44,746 bases of DNA from MGBC131033 sp910585655 (GCA_949502025.1 CATBCG010000074.1:1-44746), one strand, 5' to 3'; shown: positions 7,683-16,536, counted from the stretch's first letter. Notes: generated by a model not told the origin, from the letters alone. Made by a program: numbers and translations.

Positions 7683-9035
7683 ATGGGACAAAATCAGCGA
7701 GACGGGGGATGGCAGGGAGAGAGTAAAGAGGAGAGGAACAAAATAGCCTATTTGCCCGTTCAAAAAGCAGCTATCAAACATAGAACGGAGAGGCTGCAGG
7801 AACAGAGCAGGCTGCGGGGAGATAAACATAAGGAATCTGTGTTACGGGCGATTGACAGCCATAGCGGTCAGGGAAGCTATGCGACGGAGGCAGGGCAGAG
7901 TATGACATGGAGCCAGAAAACAGAGCCGGATCCGGAATGGCAAGCAAAGGAACAAACCCGAAGCCTAGTCGATCGGAAAAAGAGGACGAAATCCTTTGGA
8001 CGAAGAACGCATCGAATCAAACTAAACAAAACGGCTTTTCCAAAGCGGCGGACAGGAAAGGGAGAACGAAGGGAAACAGACAGCAAAATGCTGAAAGGAA
8101 AGGCAGTCGGAATCAAACTGGCGGCAGCGGCAGCTTGTTTGCTTTCTTTGTTTTTTCTGGGGAGGGGAATCGGTGTTGTAACACAGGGAACGATTCCGAC
8201 CGCTGCCAAACTTTTAGAGCAGAGCGACAACTGGGGACTGGGATTTGGCGCGGAAGGCGCGCAGCCTACCGGCAACGTTTCGGCTTCCGAGCTGGCGCAG
8301 TATGGAGCCTGGTATGTAGGAGACGCAAAGGAGAAAGTGATTTATCTGACCTTTGATGCCGGGTATGAGAATGGAAATACCGAACCGATTTTAGACGCCT
8401 TAAAAAAGCACAATGCCCAGGCGACTTTTTTCGTAGTAGGGCATTATCTGGAAACAGCGCCGGAACTGATTAAACGAATGGTAGCGGAAGGACATACGAT
8501 AGGAAATCACACCTGGCATCATCCTGATATGTCTTCTATTTCTTCCAAAGAGGCTTTTTCTGAGGAAATGAAGATGGTAGAGGAAGCGTACAAGGAGCTG
8601 ACAGGAGAGGATTTAGTAAAGTTTTACCGTCCGCCTCAGGGAAAATATAACCTTGATAATTTGAAAATGGCGCAGGAACTGGGGTATCAGACTTTTTTCT
8701 GGAGCTTGGCTTATGTAGACTGGTATCAGGAAAAGCAGCCGTCTCATGAAGAGGCTTTTGAGAAGCTGACCAAACGGATTCATCCGGGGGCGATTGTCTT
8801 GCTGCATAGCACTTCCAAGACAAATGGAGAAATTTTTGACGAATTACTGACAAAATGGGAAGAAATGGGCTATACGTTTCGACCGTTGTCTGAACTGGCA
8901 GAAAAGAGCGGCAGTGTCAGCAGTTCTGCCAGCACTGAAGCAGAAAGTCAGGGAAACATAGATATTTATTCCGGAAAGCAGAAAGAAACAAAAGGAGAGG
9001 GAAAAGGAGAGGACGGCGGAAAAGTAACACAGTAA
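7683..9035 (+). CDS. Membrane-anchored polysaccharide deacetylase (PdaA-like)
   Basis: The 450-residue protein carries a carbohydrate-esterase family 4 (NodB) domain from about residue 220 to 410. TFDAGYENGNT supplies the catalytic Asp225, NHTWHHPD the zinc ligands His276 and His280, and FYRPPQGKYN and IVLLHSTSKTN the later motifs. The GYENGNT form is typical of PdaA-type delta-lactam de-N-acetylases that act on spore-cortex muramic acid. A membrane helix lies at about 140-162, so the enzyme domain is outside. Residues 1-135 are a very basic, low-complexity cytoplasmic tail, which is unusual. The true start may be a later codon, such as the ATG at 8088 just before the helix, because no strong ribosome site precedes 7683. 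The C-terminus is a Ser/Glu/Lys-rich tail. Confidence 0.8.
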   Translation: MGQNQRDGGWQGESKEERNKIAYLPVQKAAIKHRTERLQEQSRLRGDKHKESVLRAIDSHSGQGSYATEAGQSMTWSQKTEPDPEWQAKEQTRSLVDRKKRTKSFGRRTHRIKLNKTAFPKRRTGKGERRETDSKMLKGKAVGIKLAAAAACLLSLFFLGRGIGVVTQGTIPTAAKLLEQSDNWGLGFGAEGAQPTGNVSASELAQYGAWYVGDAKEKVIYLTFDAGYENGNTEPILDALKKHNAQATFFVVGHYLETAPELIKRMVAEGHTIGNHTWHHPDMSSISSKEAFSEEMKMVEEAYKELTGEDLVKFYRPPQGKYNLDNLKMAQELGYQTFFWSLAYVDWYQEKQPSHEEAFEKLTKRIHPGAIVLLHSTSKTNGEIFDELLTKWEEMGYTFRPLSELAEKSGSVSSSASTEAESQGNIDIYSGKQKETKGEGKGEDGGKVTQ

Positions 9036-9056
9036 AGATAAAAAAGAAAAATTTGA

Positions 9057-9085
9057 TTGACAAGACCTAAGAGAACACGTATGCT
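9057..9085 (+). promoter_or_regulatory. Promoter of the nitrilase-type gene
   Basis: TTGACA and TATGCT are 17 bp apart, just after the deacetylase gene. Confidence 0.6.
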
Positions 9086-9087
9086 GG

Positions 9088-9129
9088 TTTTATCAAGAGA
9101 CAGTAGCGTTTAGACTACCATTTGATAAA
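9088..9129 (+). promoter_or_regulatory. Hairpin in the nitrilase leader
   Basis: TTTATCAA (9088-9095) pairs with TTGATAAA (9122-9129), and GTAG (9103-9106) with CTAC (9115-9118) inside it. The structure starts almost at the expected transcription start and ends directly before the GGAGGAGAGG ribosome site. It could be a 5' stabilising stem or a regulated leader. Confidence 0.45.
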
Positions 9130-9148
9130 GGAGAAGGAGGAGAGGCTT

Positions 9149-9976
9149 TTGGCAACAGTAAAAATCGGAATGGCGCAGATGTCGGTCGTATTTGGAAAGC
9201 CAGAGGAAAATTTGACCATGATGGAACGTTTTTTAAAGCTGGCTGCGGGAAAGGCAGATATTGTGGTATTTCCGGAATGCTGTGATTTGGGGTGGGGAAA
9301 TGTGGAAGCTCCTGCGCTCTGTCATCCGATTCCGGGAGCGACAAGCGAGGCTTATTGCCGGCTGGCAAAGCAGTACCATCTATGGATAGCGGCAGGGCTT
9401 ACGGAACGGGCAGGGAAGAAAACCTACAATGCTGCCTTATTGATATCGGATAGCGGGGAGATTTGCCTGCATCACCGGAAAATCAATGTACTGACCGGAG
9501 TAGAGGACGTTTATGAGATTGGGGATCGGCTGGGAGTGGCAGACACGCCTTTTGGTCGGGTGGCTTTGGATATCTGCGCAGACAACGCAGAGAGCAGTAT
9601 GGTATTAGGAGAGGCGTTCGGACGGATGGGAGCGGATATTTTACTGTCACCGAGCGCCTGGGGCGTTGCCCCGGACCGAGACTTGCAGCGGGACGTTTAT
9701 GGAGCAGAATGGCACAAACCGTATTCCATACTTTCTAAAAAATACGGTATGGCTATTGTCGGAGTAAGCAATGTCGGCTATCTGGAAAACGGTACTTGGG
9801 GTGGCTGGCGGGTAATAGGGAACTCAATTGCCTATCATGCGACAGGAACGCTTGCCGCTGTACTTTCCTGTGGGGAAACGGCAGAAGAATTTCGTGTGGT
9901 GGAACTGGAAACAGTAACGCATACTAAAAAGGGAACCGAACTGGCTGCTTATGTCAGCGGCATGACAGAACGCTAA
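9149..9976 (+). CDS. Carbon-nitrogen hydrolase (nitrilase superfamily amidase)
   Basis: With the TTG start at 9149 the protein has 275 residues. This start is preferred because GGAGGAGAGG lies just upstream and the sequence begins ATVKIGMAQM, as family members do. The catalytic triad is visible: Glu43 in VVFPECCDLGW, Lys111 in HHRKINVL and Cys143 in ALDICADNA. It should hydrolyse an amide or carbamoyl group to release ammonia in the cytoplasm. The substrate is not predictable. A strong terminator follows. Confidence 0.85.
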   Translation: MATVKIGMAQMSVVFGKPEENLTMMERFLKLAAGKADIVVFPECCDLGWGNVEAPALCHPIPGATSEAYCRLAKQYHLWIAAGLTERAGKKTYNAALLISDSGEICLHHRKINVLTGVEDVYEIGDRLGVADTPFGRVALDICADNAESSMVLGEAFGRMGADILLSPSAWGVAPDRDLQRDVYGAEWHKPYSILSKKYGMAIVGVSNVGYLENGTWGGWRVIGNSIAYHATGTLAAVLSCGETAEEFRVVELETVTHTKKGTELAAYVSGMTER

Positions 9977-9983
9977 ATTTAAG

Positions 9984-10016
9984 AACGCCCCTCCGGGACT
10001 CTCCCGGAGGGGCGTT
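9984..10016. terminator. Strong bidirectional terminator
   Basis: A perfect 14-bp stem, AACGCCCCTCCGGG / CCCGGAGGGGCGTT with loop ACTCT, sits between two convergent genes (nitrilase, plus; SSB, minus). It can serve both strands. Confidence 0.85.
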
Positions 10017-10022
10017 TGTAGG

Positions 10023-10667
10023 TTATTCTGCCATAGCAGTTTGGATATATTCCAGCTTGCTTACGGATACTTCATAAGCAGTACGCTTTTCATATTCGGT
10101 TTCACTTAATTTTTTCTGATATTCCCGGCTTTGGATACGACCCCAGACCTGAACATGACTACCTACGGAAAAACTGTCTGCATAGCGGGCGTTCCGTCCC
10201 CAGCAGATGCAAGGGATATAATCGGACTTCCCATAAGGACGGTTGACCGCTAAAAGGATATCAGCAATTTCACGTCCTAACGGAGTTTTGCGGTAAATCG
10301 GAGGCTTACAGATATAGCCGTCCAGGAAAATATAATTTGGCTTAATATCCGTTTCAGCGACCTCTTCTAAAAAGGACATTTCCCGGACAAATAAGGAGAG
10401 AACCAGACGATTCCGGTTTTCCTCATGACGGTTGTAGGAGCGGAACTGGCCATGAACGCAGATTTCCCTTCCTATGTAGTTTTCTTTGACAGGAAATAGC
10501 CGCTCCGATACCATAATCGGTATCAAATCAACGGAATCGCTAAGACGTTCTACCTCGACGTCGCACAGATAGAAACCTTCTCCAAAAACTTCATGACTGA
10601 ATACAAATGGGCTTGCGAGCTTTCCTGCAATACTTACTTGGTTATTTTCAAACATTTTATCTGTCAT
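10023..10667 (-). CDS. Single-stranded DNA-binding protein with two OB-like folds
   Basis: The 214-residue protein is about twice the size of one OB fold. Residues 8-115 (NNQVSIAGKLASP to LVLSLFVREMSFLEEV) and residues 120-210 (NYIFLDGYICKPPIYRKTPLGREIADILLAVNR to VWGRIQSREYQKK) each read as an SSB-type OB domain. The second is the better match. It is expected to bind single-stranded DNA during replication or repair. It lacks the acidic DDDIPF-type C-terminal tip used by the housekeeping SSB to recruit partners, so it is probably a secondary SSB. The ATG at 10667 follows GGGAGT; an upstream extension to 10736 lacks a ribosome site. Confidence 0.75.
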   Translation of the reverse strand: MTDKMFENNQVSIAGKLASPFVFSHEVFGEGFYLCDVEVERLSDSVDLIPIMVSERLFPVKENYIGREICVHGQFRSYNRHEENRNRLVLSLFVREMSFLEEVAETDIKPNYIFLDGYICKPPIYRKTPLGREIADILLAVNRPYGKSDYIPCICWGRNARYADSFSVGSHVQVWGRIQSREYQKKLSETEYEKRTAYEVSVSKLEYIQTAMAE

Positions 10668-10796
10668 ATTGTATGACTCCCTTCTTTTATCTGAGTTAAA
10701 AATAGCTGTTACTATACATATATATGCCGGTTCCAATAATAAAATACCATATATTTACACCAAATGATAGAAGAAAGTTTCGACAAATTTAGCACT

Positions 10797-11324
10797 TTAG
10801 CAATTCCAGTTGAGTTTGGCTGGATTTGCTTCATCTGGAAGCATAACCAGACGGAATTCTTCTAGCATCGTCTGTAATATTTTTGCGGCTTCCTGGTCAT
10901 AAACAGCGGGGGGCTTATTAAGACCGAACTGCTCATAGACAAGCGCCGCGGCGGCGTAAAAGGTAAATCCTAAGGCGTTGGTCGGGGTCTGGATGGCAGC
11001 ACAGGCTGTGGAGACGGCGCGGGCGGCAGCCTGAGCAATCGGCTGTCCGTCCAAAGCCCTGGCTGCCTCTGCGGCAGTTTTTAGAAAGGGTTTGGCGGCA
11101 GAAAGCGTCTGCGTTCCGTCTAAATATCCCAAAGCTGCCGTAACGGCGTTAGAAAAGCAGGTTTCTTCGGGAAAATGGCGTTTGCAGATGGTAAGAATCT
11201 GTGTCTTGGCATAGGTAACAGCCCAACGTGCCAGCGTGGTTTTACTTTGCGTGTTCATCAGCTCCATCAGAGCTATAACGGAGGGATCTTTTGCAGAACC
11301 CAACATTTTTCGTAGCTTTGCCAT
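10797..11324 (-). CDS. Imm-5-like putative immunity protein
   Basis: The 175-residue, mostly alpha-helical, Ala-rich cytoplasmic protein has features I associate with the family annotated as putative immunity protein (Imm-5-like): a start MAKLRKMLGSAKDPSVIALM, the stretch TQSKTTLARWAVTYA, and QAAARAVSTACAAIQTPTNA followed by a helix. No toxin gene is adjacent, so a role in immunity is only a family label. The ATG at 11324 has an AGGAGAG site; the longer frame (to 11396) does not. It stands alone between the SSB gene and the divergent gal regulator. Confidence 0.65.
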   Translation of the reverse strand: MAKLRKMLGSAKDPSVIALMELMNTQSKTTLARWAVTYAKTQILTICKRHFPEETCFSNAVTAALGYLDGTQTLSAAKPFLKTAAEAARALDGQPIAQAAARAVSTACAAIQTPTNALGFTFYAAAALVYEQFGLNKPPAVYDQEAAKILQTMLEEFRLVMLPDEANPAKLNWNC

Positions 11325-11417
11325 AATTTCTCTCCTATGTAAAATTTTTAGGTCTTTTTTAGAGGCTCGGCTATGATTATGCCACAGAATGCTCAAAAAG
11401 TAAATAAAAGATTCTGG

Positions 11418-11446
11418 TTGCAGAAAATGATCCTCTCGTGTAAGAT
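11418..11446 (+). promoter_or_regulatory. Promoter of the LacI-type regulator
   Basis: TTGCAG and TAAGAT are spaced 17 bp apart, about 55 bp before the coding start. Confidence 0.55.
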
Positions 11447-11500
11447 GGAATTAAGAGAAGGAAAATTATTTTAAGATAAATAATTAAGGAAGGTTTGGTT

Positions 11501-12502
11501 ATGGTAACATTAAAGGAAGTAGCAGAAGCGGCGGGAGTATCACCGGCGACAGCTTCCCGGATTTTAAATCAGGATACGACGTTGAGCGTGCAGCCGTCAA
11601 CCCGGAAAAAGGTATTGGAGACAGCAAAAAAAATGCAGTATAATAAGCTGCCGAAAAATCCTGTCGAAATAGGGCAAACGCTCGGTTTGCTGCAATGGTT
11701 TTCGACTATGCAGGAAATGGAAGATACGTATTATCTTTCTATCAGACAGGGGATTGAGGGATACTGTCAGGAGCAGCGAATTCCTTTAATCCGTACGTTT
11801 AAACAGGATTTGAATTATGTAGAAGTATTAAAGCAGGCGGATACCATTCTTTGTATCGGAAAATTTTCCGGGCAGGAGGTAGAGGCGCTTTGCTCGTTGA
11901 CCAGACGAATTTTATTTTTGGACATGCCGACAAGTCAGGCAGCTTGTGTGACGCTGGATTTTAAGCAGGCAGTGACGGACGCCCTGGAATATCTGGTTCA
12001 GCTAGGGCATCGAAGCATCGGCTTTTTAGGCGGAATAGAATATTTGGACGAAAAGGAACAGGAGCAGTTTCCCGATCAGAGGAAAGATACGTTTATCCGT
12101 TATTGCAAAGAGCATGACATCTGTTATGAAACTTATATGTACGAAGGTCGCTTTTCGGTAGAATCCGGTTATCAGATGATGCGTATACTATTGGAGAAAG
12201 AAACACGTCCGACTGCTGTTTTTGCAGCGAGCGACCCGATTGCAATAGGAGCGCTGCGGGCGATGCAGGATCAGGGGCTTAGGGTTCCGGAAGATATGTC
12301 GATTCTGGGGTTTAATGATATTAACTTGTCTGCATTTACAACGCCGCCTCTTACTACGGTTCATGCGCCTTCCTGTGAAATGGGGCAGTATGGAGCAGCT
12401 CTGGTGAGGATGCTTTCCGATTTGGAAGCATCTGTGCCGATGCGTATTCAGCTTCCTTGCAGGCTGGTAATACGGGAAAGCTGCGGGAAACCACGGGAGT
12501 AA
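11501..12502 (+). CDS. LacI/GalR-family regulator of the galactose genes
   Basis: The 333-residue protein has an N-terminal LacI helix-turn-helix (TLKEVAEAAGVSPATASRIL, residues 3-22) and a periplasmic-binding-protein-like sugar domain (about 60-330). Family motifs include LVQLGHRSIGFLGG and FAASDPIAIGALRAMQDQG. The hinge helix is less canonical than in LacI. It directly precedes galK-galE-galT, so it probably senses galactose or a derivative and controls the repeat-rich promoter at 12503-12602. The ATG at 11501 follows AAGGAAGG. Confidence 0.85.
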   Translation: MVTLKEVAEAAGVSPATASRILNQDTTLSVQPSTRKKVLETAKKMQYNKLPKNPVEIGQTLGLLQWFSTMQEMEDTYYLSIRQGIEGYCQEQRIPLIRTFKQDLNYVEVLKQADTILCIGKFSGQEVEALCSLTRRILFLDMPTSQAACVTLDFKQAVTDALEYLVQLGHRSIGFLGGIEYLDEKEQEQFPDQRKDTFIRYCKEHDICYETYMYEGRFSVESGYQMMRILLEKETRPTAVFAASDPIAIGALRAMQDQGLRVPEDMSILGFNDINLSAFTTPPLTTVHAPSCEMGQYGAALVRMLSDLEASVPMRIQLPCRLVIRESCGKPRE

Positions 12503-12602
12503 TTTAGTAATTTCAACAGTATATTTTAGTAATAATATTTAAAATATTTAGTAAATCAATCTTGACATTTTAGTAAAATTAAGATAAACTAGGAGTTAGT
12601 AA
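12503..12602 (+). repeat. Five TTTAGTAA-type direct repeats at the gal promoter
   Basis: TTTAGTAA occurs at 12503, 12525, 12547 and 12569, each exactly 22 bp apart, with a variant GTTAGTAA at 12595. The fourth copy lies between the -35 and -10 of the gal promoter and the fifth near the transcription start. Same-face spacing of about two helix turns suggests an operator array for a cooperatively binding regulator. Confidence 0.7.
12562..12590 (+). promoter_or_regulatory. Promoter of the galKET operon
   Basis: TTGACA and TAAACT are 17 bp apart. Transcription would begin near 12597, within the last TTTAGTAA-type repeat, about 40 nt before galK. Confidence 0.7.
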
Positions 12603-12636
12603 AAATAAAGCGGGCTTTTATCGGGAGGTCGAGAGT

Positions 12637-13959
12637 GTGAAACGAGTAGAGGAATGGAGAAAGGCGTTAGAAAGCGGGGAATTTGATCGGCGTCTGGAGG
12701 AGTTGTATTTGGACGTACGCCAGATTCCGGCTCAAAAAGAGAGATATCTTTCTTTATTAGAAGCTTTTAGGGAGCAGTTCGGGGAGCTAGATGTAGAGGC
12801 GGAGTTTTTCAGCGCGCCGGGAAGAAGCGAGATAGCCGGGAATCATACGGATCATCAGCAGGGCGAGGTACTGGCGGCTTCCGTTAATTTAGACGCGCTT
12901 GCGATAGCGGCGCCTACCAAAGACAACAGGATACGGATTGTTTCCGAAGGCTATGGAGAGATGGAGCTAAAAGTCGGAGACGATGCGAGACGGGAGGAAG
13001 AGAGGGGAACCTCTCTGGGCTTGGTTCGCGGAGTACTGGCTGCTCTAGGGCAGCAGGGCTATACGAGCCAGGGATTTGTGGCTTCCTTGACCAGTAATGT
13101 CCTAAATGGGGCGGGATTGTCTTCTTCGGCAGCTTTTGAGGTGTTGATTGGGCATATTGTTTCCGGGTTGTTTTACCAAAGTAAGATCGATCCGGTTTTT
13201 TTGGCAAAGGCAGCGCAATATGCGGAAAATGAATACTTTGGGAAGCCATGTGGGCTGATGGATCAGATGGCTTGTTCGGTTGGCGGGATGATTCACATTG
13301 ATTTTGCGGATAAGGAGAATCCGTTAGTCAAAAAGCTTCCGCTCCGGTTTGCTTCTTATGGATACAGCCTTTGTATTGTGGACACAAAGGGGAATCATGC
13401 GGACTTGACGGAGGACTATGCGGCGATTCCGGCAGAAATGAAGGCAGTCGCGGCGGCGTTTGGGAAAACCGTTTTACGAGAGGTAGCAGAGGAAGCATAT
13501 TTTTCCGAATTGCCAAAACTACGGGAAACATTTGGCGATCGCCCATTGTTGCGTGCGTTTCATTTTTTTGCGGAAAACAGACGGGTAGAAGAGCAGGCTG
13601 CCGCTCTAAAACAGGGAGACTTTCAGAAGTTTCTCGGACTGGTACAGGAGTCCGGCGACTCCTCTTTTCGGTTTTTACAAAATGTTTACAGCAACCAGGA
13701 CGTTCAAAACCAAAGTGTGTCGGTAGCTTTGGCAGTCAGTGAAGCGTTGTTAAGAACAAAAAGTGGCTGTCATGGTGTCTGCCGGGTGCATGGAGGCGGC
13801 TTTGCCGGGACGATTCAGGCGTTTGTAGAGGATACATTTGTGGAAGAATACCGACGTGGGATAGAGGCGGTATTTGGCAAGGGCGCCTGCCATATATTAA
13901 AAGTACGGGCAGATGGCGGGACGGTTTGTTTTCCAGAGGAAGGAGCAGAGGCTTTATGA
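12637..13959 (+). CDS. galK: Galactokinase
   Basis: The 440-residue GHMP kinase phosphorylates alpha-galactose at C1 with ATP, the first committed step of the Leloir pathway. Seen are the galactokinase signature region (APGRSEIAGNHTDHQQG), the ATP-binding GHMP motif NGAGLSSSAAFEVLIG and the C-terminal motif around HGGGFAGTIQAF. The length is slightly above the usual 380-400 because of an N-terminal extension of about 40 residues, as is common in Lachnospiraceae. The start is GTG with a GGGAGG site. Its stop codon overlaps the galE start (ATGA). Confidence 0.93.
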   Translation: MKRVEEWRKALESGEFDRRLEELYLDVRQIPAQKERYLSLLEAFREQFGELDVEAEFFSAPGRSEIAGNHTDHQQGEVLAASVNLDALAIAAPTKDNRIRIVSEGYGEMELKVGDDARREEERGTSLGLVRGVLAALGQQGYTSQGFVASLTSNVLNGAGLSSSAAFEVLIGHIVSGLFYQSKIDPVFLAKAAQYAENEYFGKPCGLMDQMACSVGGMIHIDFADKENPLVKKLPLRFASYGYSLCIVDTKGNHADLTEDYAAIPAEMKAVAAAFGKTVLREVAEEAYFSELPKLRETFGDRPLLRAFHFFAENRRVEEQAAALKQGDFQKFLGLVQESGDSSFRFLQNVYSNQDVQNQSVSVALAVSEALLRTKSGCHGVCRVHGGGFAGTIQAFVEDTFVEEYRRGIEAVFGKGACHILKVRADGGTVCFPEEGAEAL

Positions 13960-14972
13960 AAATATTGGTATTGGGTGGAGCCGGTTATATCGGTTCCCAT
14001 ACGGTGTATGAACTGATAGCTGCCGGAGAAAAGGTGGTGATTGTAGACAATTTAGAGACGGGACATAGAGAGGCTGTTCATCCGGACGCTGTTTTTTATC
14101 AGGGAGATCTGCGGGATCTGGCATTTGTCGATCGGGTGTTAGATGCAGAGTCTGATATAGACGCAGTGATTCATTTTGCAGCGAATTCCCTGGTGGGAGA
14201 GAGTATGACAAATCCTTTGAAGTATTATGACAACAACCTGTGCGGAACCAAGGTACTGCTGGAATCTATGGTAGCGCATGGCATAGACAAGATCGTATTT
14301 TCTTCGACGGCGGCAACGTATGGAGAGCCGGAGCGCGTACCGATTTTAGAGACCGATCGGACAGAGCCGACCAATCCTTATGGAGAGACAAAACTTTCTA
14401 TGGAAAAAATGTTCCATTGGACGGGACTTGCCCACGGTCTGCGTTTTGTATCCTTACGGTATTTCAATGCCTGCGGCGCGCAGAAAGACGGGCAGATCGG
14501 AGAGGATCACGCGCCGGAAACGCATTTGATCCCTTTGATTTTACAGGTGCCGAACGGTCAGAGGGAGACCATTTCGATTTTTGGTGATGATTATGACACG
14601 AAGGACGGAACTTGTGTGCGCGACTATATCCATGTGACTGATTTGGCGCAGGCACATATCCTGGCGGTAAACTATCTGATGAAGGGCGGAAAAAGTGATA
14701 TCTTTAACTTGGGCAACGGCGTGGGATTTACGGTCAAGGAGGTCATCGAAGCCGCCAGAAGAGTAACCGGGCATCCGATTCCGGCAGTCGTTGCCCAAAG
14801 ACGGGCAGGGGATCCTGCCAAACTGATTGCATCCAGCGAAAAGGCAAGGGAAATTTTAGGCTGGAATCCGGAACATGCAGAGCTAGAGGAAATTATTGCC
14901 AGCGCTTGGAAGTGGCATAAAGGGCATCCAAATGGTTATGCGTCTGCCGGTAAGGGCAGCGGCTGTTTTTAG
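13956..14972 (+). CDS. galE: UDP-glucose 4-epimerase
   Basis: The 338-residue extended short-chain dehydrogenase interconverts UDP-galactose and UDP-glucose. The N-terminal NAD-binding motif is GGAGYIGSH, the active-site Ser/Thr lies in SSTAATYGEP, and the YxxxK motif is PYGETKLSMEKM. The C-terminal region (FNLGNGVGFTVKEVI, RRAGDPAKL) matches GalE. The ATG at 13956 overlaps the galK stop codon and so implies translational coupling; an upstream in-frame start inside galK has no support. Confidence 0.95.
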   Translation: MKILVLGGAGYIGSHTVYELIAAGEKVVIVDNLETGHREAVHPDAVFYQGDLRDLAFVDRVLDAESDIDAVIHFAANSLVGESMTNPLKYYDNNLCGTKVLLESMVAHGIDKIVFSSTAATYGEPERVPILETDRTEPTNPYGETKLSMEKMFHWTGLAHGLRFVSLRYFNACGAQKDGQIGEDHAPETHLIPLILQVPNGQRETISIFGDDYDTKDGTCVRDYIHVTDLAQAHILAVNYLMKGGKSDIFNLGNGVGFTVKEVIEAARRVTGHPIPAVVAQRRAGDPAKLIASSEKAREILGWNPEHAELEEIIASAWKWHKGHPNGYASAGKGSGCF

Positions 14973-14987
14973 AAAGGATTAAAAGCC

Positions 14988-16514
14988 ATGAGGGAGAACG
15001 ATTGTATAGGAGAGTGGATTATTAGGCTGGCACAATACGGCATAGAAAAGGGATTACTGAAAGAAGATGACCGGATTTATATGGAAAATAGTCTGGCAGA
15101 TCTATGTGGGTTGACTGAACTGCCCAGGATACTGCCAGAAGAAATTTCGTTTCCATTGGAGCGGATTTTGGCAGAGCTGTTAGACGATGTGTGTGCGCGT
15201 GGCAGAATAGAAGATACGGTAACGGCAAGAGATTTATTTGATACAAGACTGATGGGGCTTTTGACGCCGCGTCCAAGCGAAGTAAGAAAGGCGTTTTGGA
15301 ATGCTTATCAAAAGGATCCGAAGGCGGCGACCGATTATTTTTACCAGTTAAGCCAAAACAGCGACTATATCAGGAGCTATCGAATCAAAAAGGATCGAAA
15401 ATGGACCGTAGAGTCTCCCTATGGTGTGTTGGATATTACCATCAATTTGTCCAAACCGGAAAAAGACCCTAAACGGATTGCCAAACTGGCAGAGCAGTCG
15501 GCAACGCTTAAAGAGCATTCCTATCCTTCCTGTCAGCTTTGTTTAGAAAATGAAGGTTATGCAGGCAGAATGGACCACCCTGCCAGACAAAACCTGCGTG
15601 TGATTCCTCTGTCCTTAGGCGGGGAAGCATGGTATCTGCAATATTCTCCGTATGTATATTATCAGGAGCATTGCATTGCTTTTTGCAGAGAACATCGTCC
15701 CATGAAGATCAGCCGGGAATCGTTTGTACGACTGTTTGATTTTATAGATTTGTTTCCGCACTATTTTATTGGCTCGAATGCCGATCTGCCGATAGTGGGC
15801 GGCTCGATCTTAACGCATGATCATTTCCAGGGAGGGCGTTATGAATTTGCAATGGAACGGGCGGAGATTGTTACACTGGTATCGGTTCCGGGGTATGAGG
15901 AGATCGAAGCCGGGATTGTAAAATGGCCGCTTTCGGTACTAAGGCTTAGAAGCAGCAGCCGGGAGCGTCTGACCGATCTGGCAGAGCATATATTGACTAG
16001 CTGGCGGACTTATACCGACGAGGAAGCCCTTATATATGCCAATACGCAAGGCAAGGAGCATAATACCATTACTCCTATTGCCCGAAGGAAAGACGATAAA
16101 TACGAGCTGGATTTGGTACTGCGCAATAACCGGACGACAAAAGAGCATCCACTTGGTCTTTTTCATCCGCATGAGGAGCTGCATCATATCAAAAAAGAGA
16201 ACATCGGCTTGATCGAGGTAATGGGATTAGCGGTTCTTCCTTCCCGCTTAAAAGAAGAGATCGAGGCTATGAAAACGGAGATCCAAACGCAGGGGGAGAT
16301 TGGCAAAAATCCAAAGACTGCTGCGCACGCTGTTTGGTTAAAGGAATTGCTTTGCAGAAGACCGGAAATCGGGAAGATGGCAGAAGAGGAGCTAGAAAAG
16401 GTATTAGAGCAGGAGATTGGAGCGGTCTTTGTCCGTGTCCTAGAGGACGCAGGCGTCTATAAAAATACGCCGGAAGGACAGGAGGCGTTCCGGCGCTTTT
16501 TGAATACGTTATAA
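14988..16514 (+). CDS. galT: Galactose-1-phosphate uridylyltransferase, class II
   Basis: The 508-residue protein is the longer Firmicute type (GalT class II). It transfers UMP from UDP-glucose to galactose 1-phosphate, completing the Leloir pathway with galK and galE. The nucleophilic histidine motif HxHxQ appears as THDHFQGG after VGGSIL. HPARQNLRVIPL and CLENEGYAGRMDH are further class II hallmarks. It starts 15 bp after galE with GAAAGGA upstream. Confidence 0.93.
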   Translation: MRENDCIGEWIIRLAQYGIEKGLLKEDDRIYMENSLADLCGLTELPRILPEEISFPLERILAELLDDVCARGRIEDTVTARDLFDTRLMGLLTPRPSEVRKAFWNAYQKDPKAATDYFYQLSQNSDYIRSYRIKKDRKWTVESPYGVLDITINLSKPEKDPKRIAKLAEQSATLKEHSYPSCQLCLENEGYAGRMDHPARQNLRVIPLSLGGEAWYLQYSPYVYYQEHCIAFCREHRPMKISRESFVRLFDFIDLFPHYFIGSNADLPIVGGSILTHDHFQGGRYEFAMERAEIVTLVSVPGYEEIEAGIVKWPLSVLRLRSSSRERLTDLAEHILTSWRTYTDEEALIYANTQGKEHNTITPIARRKDDKYELDLVLRNNRTTKEHPLGLFHPHEELHHIKKENIGLIEVMGLAVLPSRLKEEIEAMKTEIQTQGEIGKNPKTAAHAVWLKELLCRRPEIGKMAEEELEKVLEQEIGAVFVRVLEDAGVYKNTPEGQEAFRRFLNTL

Positions 16515-16536
16515 AAAGAATGCCAATCAGAAAACT

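Noticed and set aside
12503..12602. CRISPR-like array at the gal promoter
   Set aside because: The repeats are only 8 bp, spacers are 14 bp, and no cas genes are present. A promoter operator array explains them.
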